A stretch of DNA of 51,987 nucleotides, taken from assembly GCA_002104895.1 (NCBI GenBank), contig MCFG01000443.1:1-51987 (forward strand), read 5' to 3'. The stretch comes from Anaeromyces robustus (Eukaryota > Neocallimastigomycota > Neocallimastigomycetes > Neocallimastigales > Neocallimastigaceae). Shown one piece after another: positions 39,945 through 51,462 of this stretch. Position 1 is the stretch's first letter. Each line of letters begins with the position of its first letter. The notes beneath the pieces are model-generated. The model ran no database searches, was not told the DNA's origin, and saw only the letters and a list, made by a program, of their open reading frames with translations. The translations under genes and the position numbers were made by a program.

Positions 39945-41873
39945 TTAATAAAAAAGAACATTACATAATTTTTTAATAAATTTCTTTTTTTCCTTTTTAA
40001 TTTCACTTTTTAAATCTTTTGTAGATATTGGAGAATTGTTATGTTGAATAATAAGAAAACGTAAAATACAATCATTATCGAAAATATGATCCTTATCAAT
40101 TATTCTCATTATTGATTTCATTTTATCTGAATCATTTTTTATCAATTTTTTTACTAATTCATAATCATCCATTTTTAAACTTTTGATTAGTTTTTCTATA
40201 TCATAATCATTATCTATCAAGTGATTTAAATTATTTTCATTTAGTTTATTAATTTTATATAATGGTTTAATTATCTTTTCATCATAATCATTCATGTAAA
40301 TTAACTTTTTCTTAATAAGTTTATTTATAATTTCAAATTTTTTTTCAGTAATAAGTAAAATTAATAATGATTGTGATATTATAATTTTTTTATTCTCATT
40401 TTTTATTATTTTATTTAATTCAAAGTCAGATATTGGATTTCTATAAATTAACTTTTTAATAAATTCTGATTGTAATGAAGAATAATTCTTATCAAACTGA
40501 TTAATAATAAAATTTATATATTGTGATGAGACATTATTTATAATTGAATATTTTAAAATATCAAAATCAGAATTACAAAATTCAATTAAATTAATTCTTT
40601 TATTTTTAATAAAGTCTACAAATTCTTTATAATGATTATTATTCAATTCTTTAACAAGATCACATGTATTCCTATTAATTCGAGATTTTAAATATTCTTT
40701 TTGTTTTGGACTCAATTGTGATATATTATCAAATAATTCAAATATATAGTTTATTGTACTAAAATATTTTTTAGATTCATTCCCATAATTAATAACGATA
40801 TCATATTCATTCAATACAATATTTTGATTTTCGATGTACTTTTGAAGTTTAATAAAATCTAATTCATCAATTATTTCTTTTAATTTCCATAATTTATTAT
40901 CATAATGATGTATAATACAATCATATATTATATATTTTTTAATATCTTTTGTCAATTCTAATTTATAACAAAATTCAAAAATATTGAAATTTTTATCAAT
41001 TAAATTTTTAAATTCTATTTTATTATCTTTTATATAATTTTCTAGTGCTTCAATATTATTATTTTTATCAATTTCATTTTCAAGAATTTCAACAACAGCA
41101 TGTCTATTTTTATCATAATGATTTATTATAAATTTTGTAACATCTGATTTAATATTATTACTTTTATCTTTACAATAATCTATTATACTAAATTCTTCGT
41201 CATCTATCTCTTTAATTTCGAATGTTTTCATTGATTCTGATTTTAAATATAATTCAATATTTTCTTTTTCACCCTTTCTAGCAAAATTAACGATAACAGA
41301 TCTTTCAGTATACAAATGGCTTATAACATATTTTTTTATTTTTTCAGATATAGATTCACTAAATTTAATTATATCAAAATATTTATCGTTTAATTCTTTT
41401 AATATTATTTTTCTTTCTTCAAGATGTTTTTCTAATTTTTGAGTATTATTTTTATTTTTTATAATTATATCTACAGTATCACCTCTTAATTTATGATAAT
41501 GATTTATAACAAATTCACACATATATGGTTTGACCTGATTGATTTCTGATTTACAATATTTTATAAGACTGAAATCCTGATCGTCTAAATCTCTTAATTC
41601 AATATTATATTTTTTGATATATTTTCTTAATTGATAAACAGAACTAACTAAACTAATCAACTCAACAACACTAAAACGATTCTTATTTTTATGACTTAAA
41701 ATAAATTCATCAATATTATTATTATTTTTATTATTAATTTTTAAAATATATTTAAAATATTTTAAAATATTGAAGTCAATATCAAATATTTTTATTTCTT
41801 TTTCTATCTTTTCAAGATCAATGTTTTGCATTTTAATAAATTTTTTAATTTCATCTATATTATCTTTTTTCAA
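39945..41873 (-). CDS. Giant alpha-repeat protein, copy 1, C-terminal part (after frameshift)
   Basis: This 642-codon open frame continues the protein begun at 45018 after a one-base frame change. Its first residues read as a start only because a Met codon happens to lie there; copy 2 runs through this point without a break (LIKLIEKGNIDEIKKFFKM), so an independent start is unlikely. It carries further repeats of about 71 residues (E.IDDEEFSIIDYC, IVNFARKGEKENIELYLKS and similar), then a different C-terminal region of about 200 residues with hydrophobic helices resembling degenerate ankyrin units (FEIINKLIKKKLIY, DYELVKKLIKNDSDKMKSIM) and a Lys-rich end. The closing section (RFLIIQHNNSPISTKDLKSE) is nearly identical in copy 2. 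No catalytic motif, signal peptide or membrane helix is seen. Function unknown; an alpha-solenoid scaffold is my inference. Confidence 0.8.
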   Translation of the reverse strand: MKKDNIDEIKKFIKMQNIDLEKIEKEIKIFDIDFNILKYFKYILKINNKNNNNIDEFILSHKNKNRFSVVELISLVSSVYQLRKYIKKYNIELRDLDDQDFSLIKYCKSEINQVKPYMCEFVINHYHKLRGDTVDIIIKNKNNTQKLEKHLEERKIILKELNDKYFDIIKFSESISEKIKKYVISHLYTERSVIVNFARKGEKENIELYLKSESMKTFEIKEIDDEEFSIIDYCKDKSNNIKSDVTKFIINHYDKNRHAVVEILENEIDKNNNIEALENYIKDNKIEFKNLIDKNFNIFEFCYKLELTKDIKKYIIYDCIIHHYDNKLWKLKEIIDELDFIKLQKYIENQNIVLNEYDIVINYGNESKKYFSTINYIFELFDNISQLSPKQKEYLKSRINRNTCDLVKELNNNHYKEFVDFIKNKRINLIEFCNSDFDILKYSIINNVSSQYINFIINQFDKNYSSLQSEFIKKLIYRNPISDFELNKIIKNENKKIIISQSLLILLITEKKFEIINKLIKKKLIYMNDYDEKIIKPLYKINKLNENNLNHLIDNDYDIEKLIKSLKMDDYELVKKLIKNDSDKMKSIMRIIDKDHIFDNDCILRFLIIQHNNSPISTKDLKSEIKKEKKKFIKKLCNVLFY

Positions 41874-44800
41874 TTAATTTAATTAAATTAGATATATTTA
41901 TATCATAATAAGTTATAATAATATTTTTTATATCATCATTCTTAATATTACAGTAATCAAAAAAATTAAAAATTTTATTGTTAAATTCTTTAAATTCAAA
42001 ATTATTTTCTTCAACATAATTTTTAAATTCTAAAAGATTATTTTCTTGAATCAATTGAATCAATGTATAATATTTTTCAGTGTATAGTGGACGAATTATA
42101 TATTTTTTTATATTACTAGATAAATCTGAATTTATAAAATATTGTTTTATTATTTTTATGTCTTCATTTGTCAATTTGTTTATATTTTTTTTAATATAAT
42201 GTTTTAATTTATTCTTATCATCATCTTTTTTTATTTTTTTTTTAATCTTTTTAATTATTTCTTTTATTATTGGATTATAATGAGATAGAATATATTGTTT
42301 TATTTCATGGATTCTTTCATCATTATCAGATAGATTAAATAGGTAATTTAAAAAATCAAAATGCTTATCATTAAGGTTTTCAAATATACTTTTATCTTTT
42401 TGATAGAATTTCTTTATTTCATTAATATTTTTATTTTCTATGAATTCAATTATCTTACATCTATCTTTTGTTAAATGAGTTATGACAAATTTACACATTT
42501 CAAATGTAATAAAATTATAAGGATTAGATGAATAAATATAAGTAATTAAATCAAAGTGTTCATCATTTAATTTATGTAATTCAAAATCTTTGTTTTCGTC
42601 TAAATATTTTTTTAATTCATCAACATCATTACTTAAAATTAATTCCATTACCTTATATCGGTTTATGGTATAATGTGTTATAATAAAATCTTTCATTCTA
42701 CCTGTAAGTTCAATTTTTTCGTCTTTAATGTATTCCAAAATATGAAATGGTTCAAAACTAATAAAATACTTTTCCATATATTTTTTTAATTGATTTATTC
42801 GATTTTCCTTTTTTCCTTGAATCAGTTTAATTATATTATTTTTCCTATGATCCAAAACTAATTCAATATAACTTAATATTTCATTAGAAATATTTATAGT
42901 ATAAGTAGGAACATATTTTATTATATTATTATAGGTATCACGAAAAGAATCAATTTTATTTTTATTTTCTTTAAAAAAATTATCCATGATATATCTTTTT
43001 TTATCATCTACAATATTTCTATCATTCATAGTAATAATAAATTTCTTTAATTCATGATCAAAATTTAATAAAATATAATCTTTTATATCATCAGAAATTA
43101 TCTTTTTATTATAAAGTAAAATAGTATAATGAACCATATCAAAATTTTTTTTCTTAATAAATTCTTTAAATTCAAAACCATATTCAAAACTTTCACAATA
43201 CTTTTTAATTTCTTCTAATTTTTTATTTTCATTTTTATCTTTTTCATTAAGGATTTTCTTAATATGTTCTAATTTATTGTAAAATTTCTTCAAGAAATCT
43301 TTTTTTCTTTGAGATTTAATTTTTATAGATTTAAAATATCGATTTAAATCAAAATTATTGTCATTTACATCTTGTAGCTCAAAGTCTTTCTCATTTAAGA
43401 TAGATTTTTGAAAATCATCAAAATCATCTATATCTTCTGTATCATCCATCTCAAATAATCTTATTATATTACTTCTTAAAAGAGTATAATTATTTATAAC
43501 AAATATTTCTGTTTCTTTGTTTATTTTATTGTTATCTTGGCAAAATTTGATAATGTTAAAATGCTTATTATTAAATGATTTTAATTCAACATCTTTTTTT
43601 GTCATATAATTTAATAAACCTTCGGTATCATTATTTTCCAAAAAATCTTTAATATGTTTCACTTCGGTATCATAATTATCATTAATAATTTTTTTTATAT
43701 CTCTATGATAAGAACCATTATCACAATAATTCAATATATCAAAATACTCATCATTCAAATCTTTTAAATCTATTTTTGATTTTTCAATGTATTTTTCTAA
43801 CTCTTTTATTTTGTTATTATCTGTCATGCTATTATTCATTAATTCAACAATTTCAAATCTTAAAGAATTTAAGTGACTTATGATAAAATTTCTCATTTCG
43901 TTACTAACTTCTTTTTCCTTTTTATTACAATATTCTACGATATTAAAATAATTATCATTTAATTTTTTAAGTTCAATTTTGTTTTTTTTTAAATAAGTTT
44001 TTAAACCATCAATTTGATTTTTTTTAATGAATTCAAGTACATTAATTCTTTCAATGCTAAAATTTAATATTACGAAATCAAACATTTTTGGTGAAATATT
44101 ATTAACTCTTGATTTACAATATTTAATTATATTGAAATAATTGTCATTTAAATCTTTAAATGCAAATTTGTTAATTCTTACATATTTCTTTATATATTTC
44201 TTTAATTTTTCAAAATCATCTCTTTTAATTAAATTTATTATAAAATTTCTTCTTTTATCGAAATGTTGATGAACAAAATTTAACATTATTTGCTTAATAT
44301 ATGATTCCGATTCTTCAATTAATTGAGTATAATTATCGAATTTATCAAAATTCTCAATTATATATTTTTTTAAATCATTTCTTTTTTTAATACTCTTTAA
44401 TTCAGATATATCATACCCTTTTTTATTAAATTGTTTTTCTATATTTTTTTTAATTTTATTAAATTTATTTTTATTATATTGTGTACAATATTTTGTTAAA
44501 TGAAAATATTTATCATTTAAAACTTTAAGTTCATCAATATAATTATTATATAGATATTTTTTCAATTCACGGATATTATTTTCCAAGATTAATTTAACTA
44601 CATGATATCTTTTATTATCAGAATGAATTAAAACAATATCTCTTATTTCTGCTGATATATATCCTTGATTAAAAAGAGTAAATACTAATTTATAAATATC
44701 CATATCTGGGAAACAGTATTTATTAAATTCAATTTTATTTATTTCCACATATTTTTTTAATTCATTTATATTGTTTTTGAATAAAATATCAATTACTTCT

Positions 44801-45018
44801 TTTCTTTGTTTATCATAATTAATTAATACTATTTTCTTTACTTCAAAAGATATTTTTCCATTATTATAAAGAGACTTTGTATATTTAATTATATTAAAAT
44901 CTTTACTATTGAATCTTTTAAATTCAATATCATTTAATTCAATAAAATTTCTTAATTCATATTTATTATTCAATTCTATAAGGTCTTTGACCTCTTTTAA
45001 CTTAATTTTATTATTCAT
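41860..45018 (-). CDS. Giant alpha-repeat protein, copy 1, N-terminal part
   Basis: A 1052-codon open frame starting MNNKIKLKEVKDLIELN, the same start as copy 2. It is almost entirely made of units of about 70-75 residues, roughly fourteen in this part, with the pattern: hydrophobic helix V-[IV]-E-[LF]-I, then N-x-I-x-E-L-K-K-Y-[IL], then N-K-I-E-[FL]-K-x-L-N-D-x-[YH]-F-[ND]-I-I-K-Y-C, then S-x-E-[MI]-x-x-F-[IV]-I-x-H-[YF]-D-x-x-R. The composition is Lys/Asn/Ile-rich, with no signal peptide or membrane segment. The unit looks like a lengthened, diverged ankyrin-type helical pair; gut fungi are known for large ankyrin-like families, but I cannot place it in a named family. The frame ends at a TGA/TAA soon after a run of six A (complement of 41865-41870), where copy 2 has five, so the true product may continue into 39945-41873 for about 1690 residues. 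Confidence 0.82.
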   Translation of the reverse strand: MNNKIKLKEVKDLIELNNKYELRNFIELNDIEFKRFNSKDFNIIKYTKSLYNNGKISFEVKKIVLINYDKQRKEVIDILFKNNINELKKYVEINKIEFNKYCFPDMDIYKLVFTLFNQGYISAEIRDIVLIHSDNKRYHVVKLILENNIRELKKYLYNNYIDELKVLNDKYFHLTKYCTQYNKNKFNKIKKNIEKQFNKKGYDISELKSIKKRNDLKKYIIENFDKFDNYTQLIEESESYIKQIMLNFVHQHFDKRRNFIINLIKRDDFEKLKKYIKKYVRINKFAFKDLNDNYFNIIKYCKSRVNNISPKMFDFVILNFSIERINVLEFIKKNQIDGLKTYLKKNKIELKKLNDNYFNIVEYCNKKEKEVSNEMRNFIISHLNSLRFEIVELMNNSMTDNNKIKELEKYIEKSKIDLKDLNDEYFDILNYCDNGSYHRDIKKIINDNYDTEVKHIKDFLENNDTEGLLNYMTKKDVELKSFNNKHFNIIKFCQDNNKINKETEIFVINNYTLLRSNIIRLFEMDDTEDIDDFDDFQKSILNEKDFELQDVNDNNFDLNRYFKSIKIKSQRKKDFLKKFYNKLEHIKKILNEKDKNENKKLEEIKKYCESFEYGFEFKEFIKKKNFDMVHYTILLYNKKIISDDIKDYILLNFDHELKKFIITMNDRNIVDDKKRYIMDNFFKENKNKIDSFRDTYNNIIKYVPTYTINISNEILSYIELVLDHRKNNIIKLIQGKKENRINQLKKYMEKYFISFEPFHILEYIKDEKIELTGRMKDFIITHYTINRYKVMELILSNDVDELKKYLDENKDFELHKLNDEHFDLITYIYSSNPYNFITFEMCKFVITHLTKDRCKIIEFIENKNINEIKKFYQKDKSIFENLNDKHFDFLNYLFNLSDNDERIHEIKQYILSHYNPIIKEIIKKIKKKIKKDDDKNKLKHYIKKNINKLTNEDIKIIKQYFINSDLSSNIKKYIIRPLYTEKYYTLIQLIQENNLLEFKNYVEENNFEFKEFNNKIFNFFDYCNIKNDDIKNIIITYYDINISNLIKLIEKR

Positions 45019-45399
45019 TTTTTATAAAAAATAATACATGAACTTTTATTATTTAAAAATAAATTGAAAATTTGAATTATATTATTATTCATATTTAATA
45101 AATATTTTAACTCTTTTTTTTTTTTTTTAAGAAAAAAACTATTTTCAAAATAAACAACTAAAAAAATTATTATTTACAATCTTATACTTTTTTTTTTTTT
45201 TTTTTTTTTAATTAAAATATTTATGTATTGATATTGAAATATTTTAATTAAATAAATTAATAATTAATAAATGTCGAAATAGTTAAAATTAAAAAGTTTA
45301 AATAATATTAAATAAAATTTTTTTGTGAATTAGTGAATTTTCTTTTCAAAAATTAATTCAACTTTAATTTTTTTTTTTTTTTTTGTTTTTTTTTTTTTT

Positions 45400-45524
<125 letters not shown>

Positions 45525-46283
45525 ATTAGTCATAAATTTAAAAAATAAAAAAAATGTTAAAATATTTGAATTTCATTTTATTTTTTTTTTTTTTTTTGAA
45601 TAAAAATATTTCTATTATTATTTTTATTTGAATATATGTGTATATCATTTAAATTATATATTTTTTATAATTTTAAATAATACTATGATTTTATTTATAT
45701 TTATTTAAAATAATAATTATTTTTTTTTTTTAATTACGATGTAATTTAATGTTAGTTAAATTATTTAAATAATTAAATAAGTCAAAATAAGAAAAAACCA
45801 ATATATGTATATATAATATTATTATTTATTTATTTTTATTTATCTATTATGCTAATTTTTTTTAATAAAATAAAAAATAAATTTACGGAAAATACTTTAT
45901 TTAAAGTATATAAAAATAAGCAATTACACACTATAAAATATTTAACTAAACTTGTATCGACTTATATTAGATATAAATTAAAAAAAAAAAAAAAAAAAAG
46001 CATTATTAATTAAACGCTATTATTTTATACATGTAAAAATGTAAATGAAGACATTGTAAAGTATTTAATTGAATAAGTAGAAGATATATAATTATATATA
46101 AAAAAATAATAATAAAAGTGAAACACCATTATTTTGTAGGTATAAAATATTTTAATTGAACAGGGTTAATTTTTATTATTATTCAAATATACTTTTAAAC
46201 ATATACATTGTATTTTATTTAATATCAAATATTTTTATTAATTTATATATATTTTCTTTTATTATTAATTTAATTTTTTTTTT

Positions 46284-46497
46284 TTATTTTTTATTTTTAC
46301 ATTTTATTTTTTATCTTTTATTTTTATATTTTATTTTTTATATTTTATCTTTTATTTTTATATTTTATCTTTTATTTTTATATTTTATCTTTTATTTTTA
46401 TATTTTATTTTTTATTTTTATATTTTATTTTTTATTTTTTATTTTTTATTTTTTATTTTCTATTTTCTATTTTTTATTTTTTATTTTTTATCTTTAA
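46284..46497. repeat. TTTTTTA-type array in unit 2, degenerate
   Basis: Counterpart of 39528-39733. Here the 7-bp units are mixed with a 19- to 21-bp higher-order unit of the form TTTTATATTTTATCTTTTAT, repeated several times between 46305 and 46415. The array has therefore re-expanded with a different internal structure since the duplication. Confidence 0.8.
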
Positions 46498-46500
<3 letters not shown>

Positions 46501-46555
<55 letters not shown>

Positions 46556-46556
46556 T
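46501..46556. repeat. (ATT)n array in unit 2
   Basis: About 18 ATT units at the same place, relative to the gene end, as the 55-unit array of unit 1. Confidence 0.93.
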
Positions 46557-46591
46557 TATTAAATGTTTATTATTAATAATACTTTTTTTTT

Positions 46592-47766
46592 TTAATAAAA
46601 AAGAGCATTACATAATTTTTTAATAAATTTCTTTTTTTCCTTTTTAATTTCACTTTTTAAATCTTTTGTAGATATTGGAGAATTGTTATGTTGAATAATA
46701 AGAAAACGTAAAATACAATCATTATCGAAAATATGATCCTTATCAATTATTCTCATTATTGATTTCATTTTATCTGAATCATTTTTTATCAATTTTTTTA
46801 CTAATTTATAATCATCCTTCTTTAAACGTTCGATTAGTTTTTCTATATCATAATCATTATCTATCAAGTGATTTAAATTATTTTCATTTAGTTTATTAAT
46901 TTTATATAATCGTTTAATTAACTTTTCATCATAATCATTCATGTAAATTAATTTATTCTTAATAAGTTTATTTATAATTTCAAATTTGTTTTTAGTAAGA
47001 AGGAAAAATAATAATGATTGTGATATTATAATTTTTTTATTCTCACTTTTTATTATTTTATTTAATTCAAAGTCAGATATTGGATTTCTATAAATTAACT
47101 TTTTAATAAATTCAAATTGTAATGAAGAATAATTATTATCAAACTGATTAATAATAAAATTTATATATTGTGATGAGAAATTGTTTATAATTGAATATTT
47201 TAAAATATCAAAATCAGAATTACAAAATTCAATTAAATTAATTCTTTATTTTTAATAAAGTCTACAAATTCTTTATAATGATTATTATTCAATTCTTTAA
47301 TAAGATCACACGTTTTCCTATTAATTCGAGATTTTAAATATTCTTTTTGTTTTGGACTCAATTGTGATATTTTATCAAATTTATCAAATATATAATTTAT
47401 TGTACTAAAATATTTTTTAGATTCATTGCCATGATTAATAACGATATCATATTCATTAAATACAATATTTTGATTTTCGATATACTTTTGAAGTTTAATA
47501 AAATCTAATTCATCAATTATTTCTATTAATTTCCATAATTTATTATCATAATGATGTATTATAAATTCTGTAACATCTGATTTAATATTATTACTTTTAT
47601 CTTTACAATAATCTATTATACTAAATTCTTCGTCATCTATCTCTTTAATTTCGAATGTTTTCATTGATTTTAAATATAATTCAATATTTTCTTTTTCACC
47701 CTTTCTAGCAAAATTAACGATAACAGATCTTTCAGTATACAAATGGCTTATAACATATTTTTTTAT
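46592..47766 (-). pseudogene. Giant alpha-repeat protein, copy 2, C-terminal remnant
   Basis: This is the region after the in-frame TAA at 47767-47769. It still matches the C-terminal part of copy 1 closely but carries two more changes. Seventy-one codons (213 bases, one repeat unit) are missing: SDVTEFIIHHYDNKLW here joins what in copy 1 are two separate II.HYD segments. A one-base loss at the T run 47245-47247 (three T against four in copy 1) then shifts the frame after KEFVDFIKNK. Past that point the old frame resumes and runs to the same C-terminus (RFLIIQHNNSPIS...KKLCNALFY) at 46592. Without readthrough this part is not translated, yet the two stretches stay well conserved, so the damage is recent. 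Confidence 0.85.
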
Positions 47767-50700
47767 TTATTCAGATATAGATTCACTAAATTTAATTATA
47801 TCAAAATATTCATCGTTTAATTCTTTTAATATTATTTCTCTTTCTTTAAGATGTTTTTCTAATTTTTGAGTATTATTTTTATTTTTTTTAATTATATCTA
47901 CAGTATCACCTCTTAATTTATGATAATGATTTATAACAAATTCACACATATATGGTTTGACCTGATTGATTTCTGATTTACAATATTTTATAAGACTGAA
48001 ATCCTGATCGTCTAAATCTCTTAATTCAATATTATATTTTTTGATATATTTTCTTAATTGATAAACAGAACTAACTAAACTAATCAACTCAACAACACTA
48101 AAACGATTCTTATTTTTATGACTTAAAATAAATTCATCAATATTATTATTATTTTTATTATTAATTTTTAAAATATATTTAAAATATTTTAAAATATTGA
48201 AGTCAATATCAAATATTTTTATTTCTTTTTCTATCTTTTCAAGATCAATGTTGTGCATTTTAAAAAATTTTTTAATTTCATCTATATTACCTTTTTCAAT
48301 TAATTTAATTAAATTAGATATATTTATATCATAATAAGTTATAATAATATTTTTTATATCATCATTCTTAATATTACAGTAATCAAAAAAATTAAAAATT
48401 TTATTGTTAAATTCTTTAAATTCAATATTATTTTCTTCAACATAATTTTTAAATTCTAAAAGATTATTTTCTTGAATTAATTGAATCAATGAATTATACT
48501 TTTCAGTGTAAAATGGACGAATTAAATATTTTTTTATATTACTAGATAAATCTGAATTTATAAAATATTGTTTTATTATTTTTATGTCTTCATTTGTCAA
48601 TTTATTTATATTTTTTTTAATATAATGTTTTAATTTATTCTTATCATCATCTTTTTTTATTTTTTTTTTAATCTTTTTAATTATTTCTTTTATTATTGGA
48701 TTATAATGAGATAGAATATATTGTTTTATTTCATGGATTCTTTCATCATTATCAGATAGATTAAATAGGTAATTTAAAAAATCAAAATGCTTATCATTAA
48801 GGTTTTCAAATATACTTTTATCTTTTTGATAGAATTTCTTTATTTCATTAATATTTTTATTTTCTATGAATTCAATTATCTTACATCTATCTTTTGTTAA
48901 ATGAGTTATGACAAATTTACACATTTCAAATGTAATAAAATTATAAGGATTAGATGAATAAATATAAGTAATTAAATCAAAGTGTTCATCATTTAATTCA
49001 TGTAATTCAAATTCTTTGTTTTCGTCTAAATATTTTTTTAATTCATCTATATCATTGCTTAAAATTAATTCCATTATCTTATATCGTTTTATAGTATAAT
49101 GTGTTATAATAAAATCTTTCATTCTATCTGTAAGTTCAATTTTTTCGTCTTTAATGTATTCCAAAATATGAAATGGTTCAAAACTAATAAAATACTTTTC
49201 CATATATTTTTTTAATTTATTTATTCGATTTTCCTTTTTTCCTTGAATCAGTTTAATTATATTATTTTTCCTATGATCCAAAACTAATTCAATATAACTT
49301 AATATTTCATTAGAAATATTTATAGTATAAGTAGGAACATATTTTATTATATTAATATAGGTATCACGAAAATAATTAATTTTATTTTCATTTTCTTTAA
49401 AAAAATTATCCATGATATATCTTTTTTTATCATCTACAATATTTCTATCATTCATAGTAATAATAAATTTCTTTAATTCATGATCAAAATTTAATAAAAT
49501 ATAATCTTTTATATCATCAGAAATTATCTTTTTATTATAAAGTAAAATAGTATAATGAACCATATCAAAATTTTTTTTCTTAATAAATTCTTTAAATTCA
49601 AAACCATATTCAAAACTTTCACAATACTTTTTAATTTTTTTCAATTTTTTATTTTCATTTTTATCTTTTTCATTAAGGATTTTCTTAATATGTTCTAATT
49701 TATTGTAAAATTTCTTCAAGAAATCCTTTTTTCTTTGAGATTTAATTTTTTTAGATTTAAAATATCGATTTAAATCAAAATTATTGTCATTTACATCTTG
49801 TAGCTCAAAGTTTTTCTCATTTAAGATAAATTTTTGAAAATCATCAAAATCATCTATATCTTCTGTATCATCCATTTCAAGTAATCTTATTATATTACTT
49901 CTTAAAAGAGTATAATTATTTATAACAAATATTTCTATTTCTTTGTTTATTTTATTGTTATCTTGGCAAAATTTGATAATGTTAAAATGCTTATTATTAA
50001 ATGATTTTAATTCAACATCTTTTTTTGTCATATAATTTTTTAAACCTTTGGTATCATTATTTTCCAAAAATTCTTTAATATGTTTCACTTCGGTATCATA
50101 ATTATCATAAATAATTCTTTTTATTACTCTATGAAAAAAATTATTATCACAATAATTCAATATATCAAAATATTCATCACCCAAATCTTTTAAATCTATT
50201 TTTGATTTTTCAATGTATTCTTCCAACTCTTTTATTTTATTTTTATCTATTTTTATTATGTTATTTTCCATTTTTATCATGCTATTATTCATTAATTCAA
50301 CAATTTCAAATCTTAAAGAATTTAAATGACTTATGATAAAATTTCTCATTTCGTTACTAACTTCTTCTTCTTCTTTTTTATTACAATATTCTACGATATT
50401 AAAGTAATTATCATTTAATTTTTTAAGTTCAATTTTATTTTCTTTTAAATAAGTTTTTAAACCATCAATTTGATTTTTATCAATGAATTCAAGTACATTA
50501 ATTCTTTCAATGCTAAAATTTAATATTACGAAATCAAACATTTTTGGTGAAATATTATTAACTCTTGATTTACAATATTTAATTATATCGAAATATTTGT
50601 CATTTAAGACTTGAAATGCAAATTTGTTAATTTTTATATATTCCTTTAATTTTTTAATCTCATTTCTTTTAATTAAATTTATTATAAAATTTCTTCTTTT

Positions 50701-51462
50701 ATCGAAATGTTGATGAACAAAATTTAACATTATTTGCTTAATATATGATTCCGATTCTTCAATTAATTGAGTATAATTATCGAATTTATCAAAATTCTCA
50801 ATTATATATTTTTTTAAATCATTTCTTTTTTTAATACTCTTTAATTCAGATATATCATACCCTTTTTTATTAAATTGTTTTTCTATATTTTTTTTAATTT
50901 TATTAAATTTATTTTTATTATATTGTGTACAATATTTTGTTAACTGAAAATATTTATCATTTAAAACTTTAAGTTCATCAATATAATTATTTTTTAGATA
51001 TTTTTCCAATTCACGGATATTATTTTCCAAGATTAATTTAACTACATGATATCTTTTATTATCAGAATGAATTAAAACAATATCTCTTATTTCTGCTGAT
51101 ATATATCCTTGATTAAAAAGAGTAAATACTAATTTATAAATATCCATATCTGGGAAACAGTATTTATTAAATTCAATTTTATTTATTTCCACATATTTTT
51201 TTAATTCATTTATATCGTTTTTGAATAAAACATTAACTACTTCTTTTCTTTCTTTATCATAATTAATAAATACTAATTTTTTTATTTCAATAGTTATTTT
51301 TCCATCTTTATAAAGAGACCTTACATATTCAATTATATTAAAATTTTCACTATTAAATCTTTTAAATTCAATATCATTTAATTCAATAAATTTTTTTAAT
51401 TCAGATATATCATTCAATTCTATAAGGTCTTTGACCTCATTTAACTTAATTTTATTATTCAT
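47767..51462 (-). CDS. Giant alpha-repeat protein, copy 2, truncated by nonsense codon
   Basis: A 1231-codon open frame from MNNKIKLNEVKDLIELN to SESISE-stop. It is colinear with copy 1 and nearly identical over long stretches, and it keeps the reading frame intact at the place where copy 1 is shifted. Differences include a short extra stretch near SMIKMENNIIKIDKNKIKEL and a shorter form of one unit (KLKEYIKINKFAFQVL). It ends where a lysine codon of copy 1 (AAA) is replaced by TAA at 47767-47769. The product would be a long string of about 70-residue helical repeats without the distinct C-terminal region. It could still be stable as a shorter solenoid, or the gene may be dying. Function unknown; no enzymatic motif is seen. 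Confidence 0.82.
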   Translation of the reverse strand: MNNKIKLNEVKDLIELNDISELKKFIELNDIEFKRFNSENFNIIEYVRSLYKDGKITIEIKKLVFINYDKERKEVVNVLFKNDINELKKYVEINKIEFNKYCFPDMDIYKLVFTLFNQGYISAEIRDIVLIHSDNKRYHVVKLILENNIRELEKYLKNNYIDELKVLNDKYFQLTKYCTQYNKNKFNKIKKNIEKQFNKKGYDISELKSIKKRNDLKKYIIENFDKFDNYTQLIEESESYIKQIMLNFVHQHFDKRRNFIINLIKRNEIKKLKEYIKINKFAFQVLNDKYFDIIKYCKSRVNNISPKMFDFVILNFSIERINVLEFIDKNQIDGLKTYLKENKIELKKLNDNYFNIVEYCNKKEEEEVSNEMRNFIISHLNSLRFEIVELMNNSMIKMENNIIKIDKNKIKELEEYIEKSKIDLKDLGDEYFDILNYCDNNFFHRVIKRIIYDNYDTEVKHIKEFLENNDTKGLKNYMTKKDVELKSFNNKHFNIIKFCQDNNKINKEIEIFVINNYTLLRSNIIRLLEMDDTEDIDDFDDFQKFILNEKNFELQDVNDNNFDLNRYFKSKKIKSQRKKDFLKKFYNKLEHIKKILNEKDKNENKKLKKIKKYCESFEYGFEFKEFIKKKNFDMVHYTILLYNKKIISDDIKDYILLNFDHELKKFIITMNDRNIVDDKKRYIMDNFFKENENKINYFRDTYINIIKYVPTYTINISNEILSYIELVLDHRKNNIIKLIQGKKENRINKLKKYMEKYFISFEPFHILEYIKDEKIELTDRMKDFIITHYTIKRYKIMELILSNDIDELKKYLDENKEFELHELNDEHFDLITYIYSSNPYNFITFEMCKFVITHLTKDRCKIIEFIENKNINEIKKFYQKDKSIFENLNDKHFDFLNYLFNLSDNDERIHEIKQYILSHYNPIIKEIIKKIKKKIKKDDDKNKLKHYIKKNINKLTNEDIKIIKQYFINSDLSSNIKKYLIRPFYTEKYNSLIQLIQENNLLEFKNYVEENNIEFKEFNNKIFNFFDYCNIKNDDIKNIIITYYDINISNLIKLIEKGNIDEIKKFFKMHNIDLEKIEKEIKIFDIDFNILKYFKYILKINNKNNNNIDEFILSHKNKNRFSVVELISLVSSVYQLRKYIKKYNIELRDLDDQDFSLIKYCKSEINQVKPYMCEFVINHYHKLRGDTVDIIKKNKNNTQKLEKHLKEREIILKELNDEYFDIIKFSESISE

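Noticed and set aside
46156-46497. 113-codon hydrophobic open frame
   Set aside because: Translation of the unit 2 simple-repeat array.
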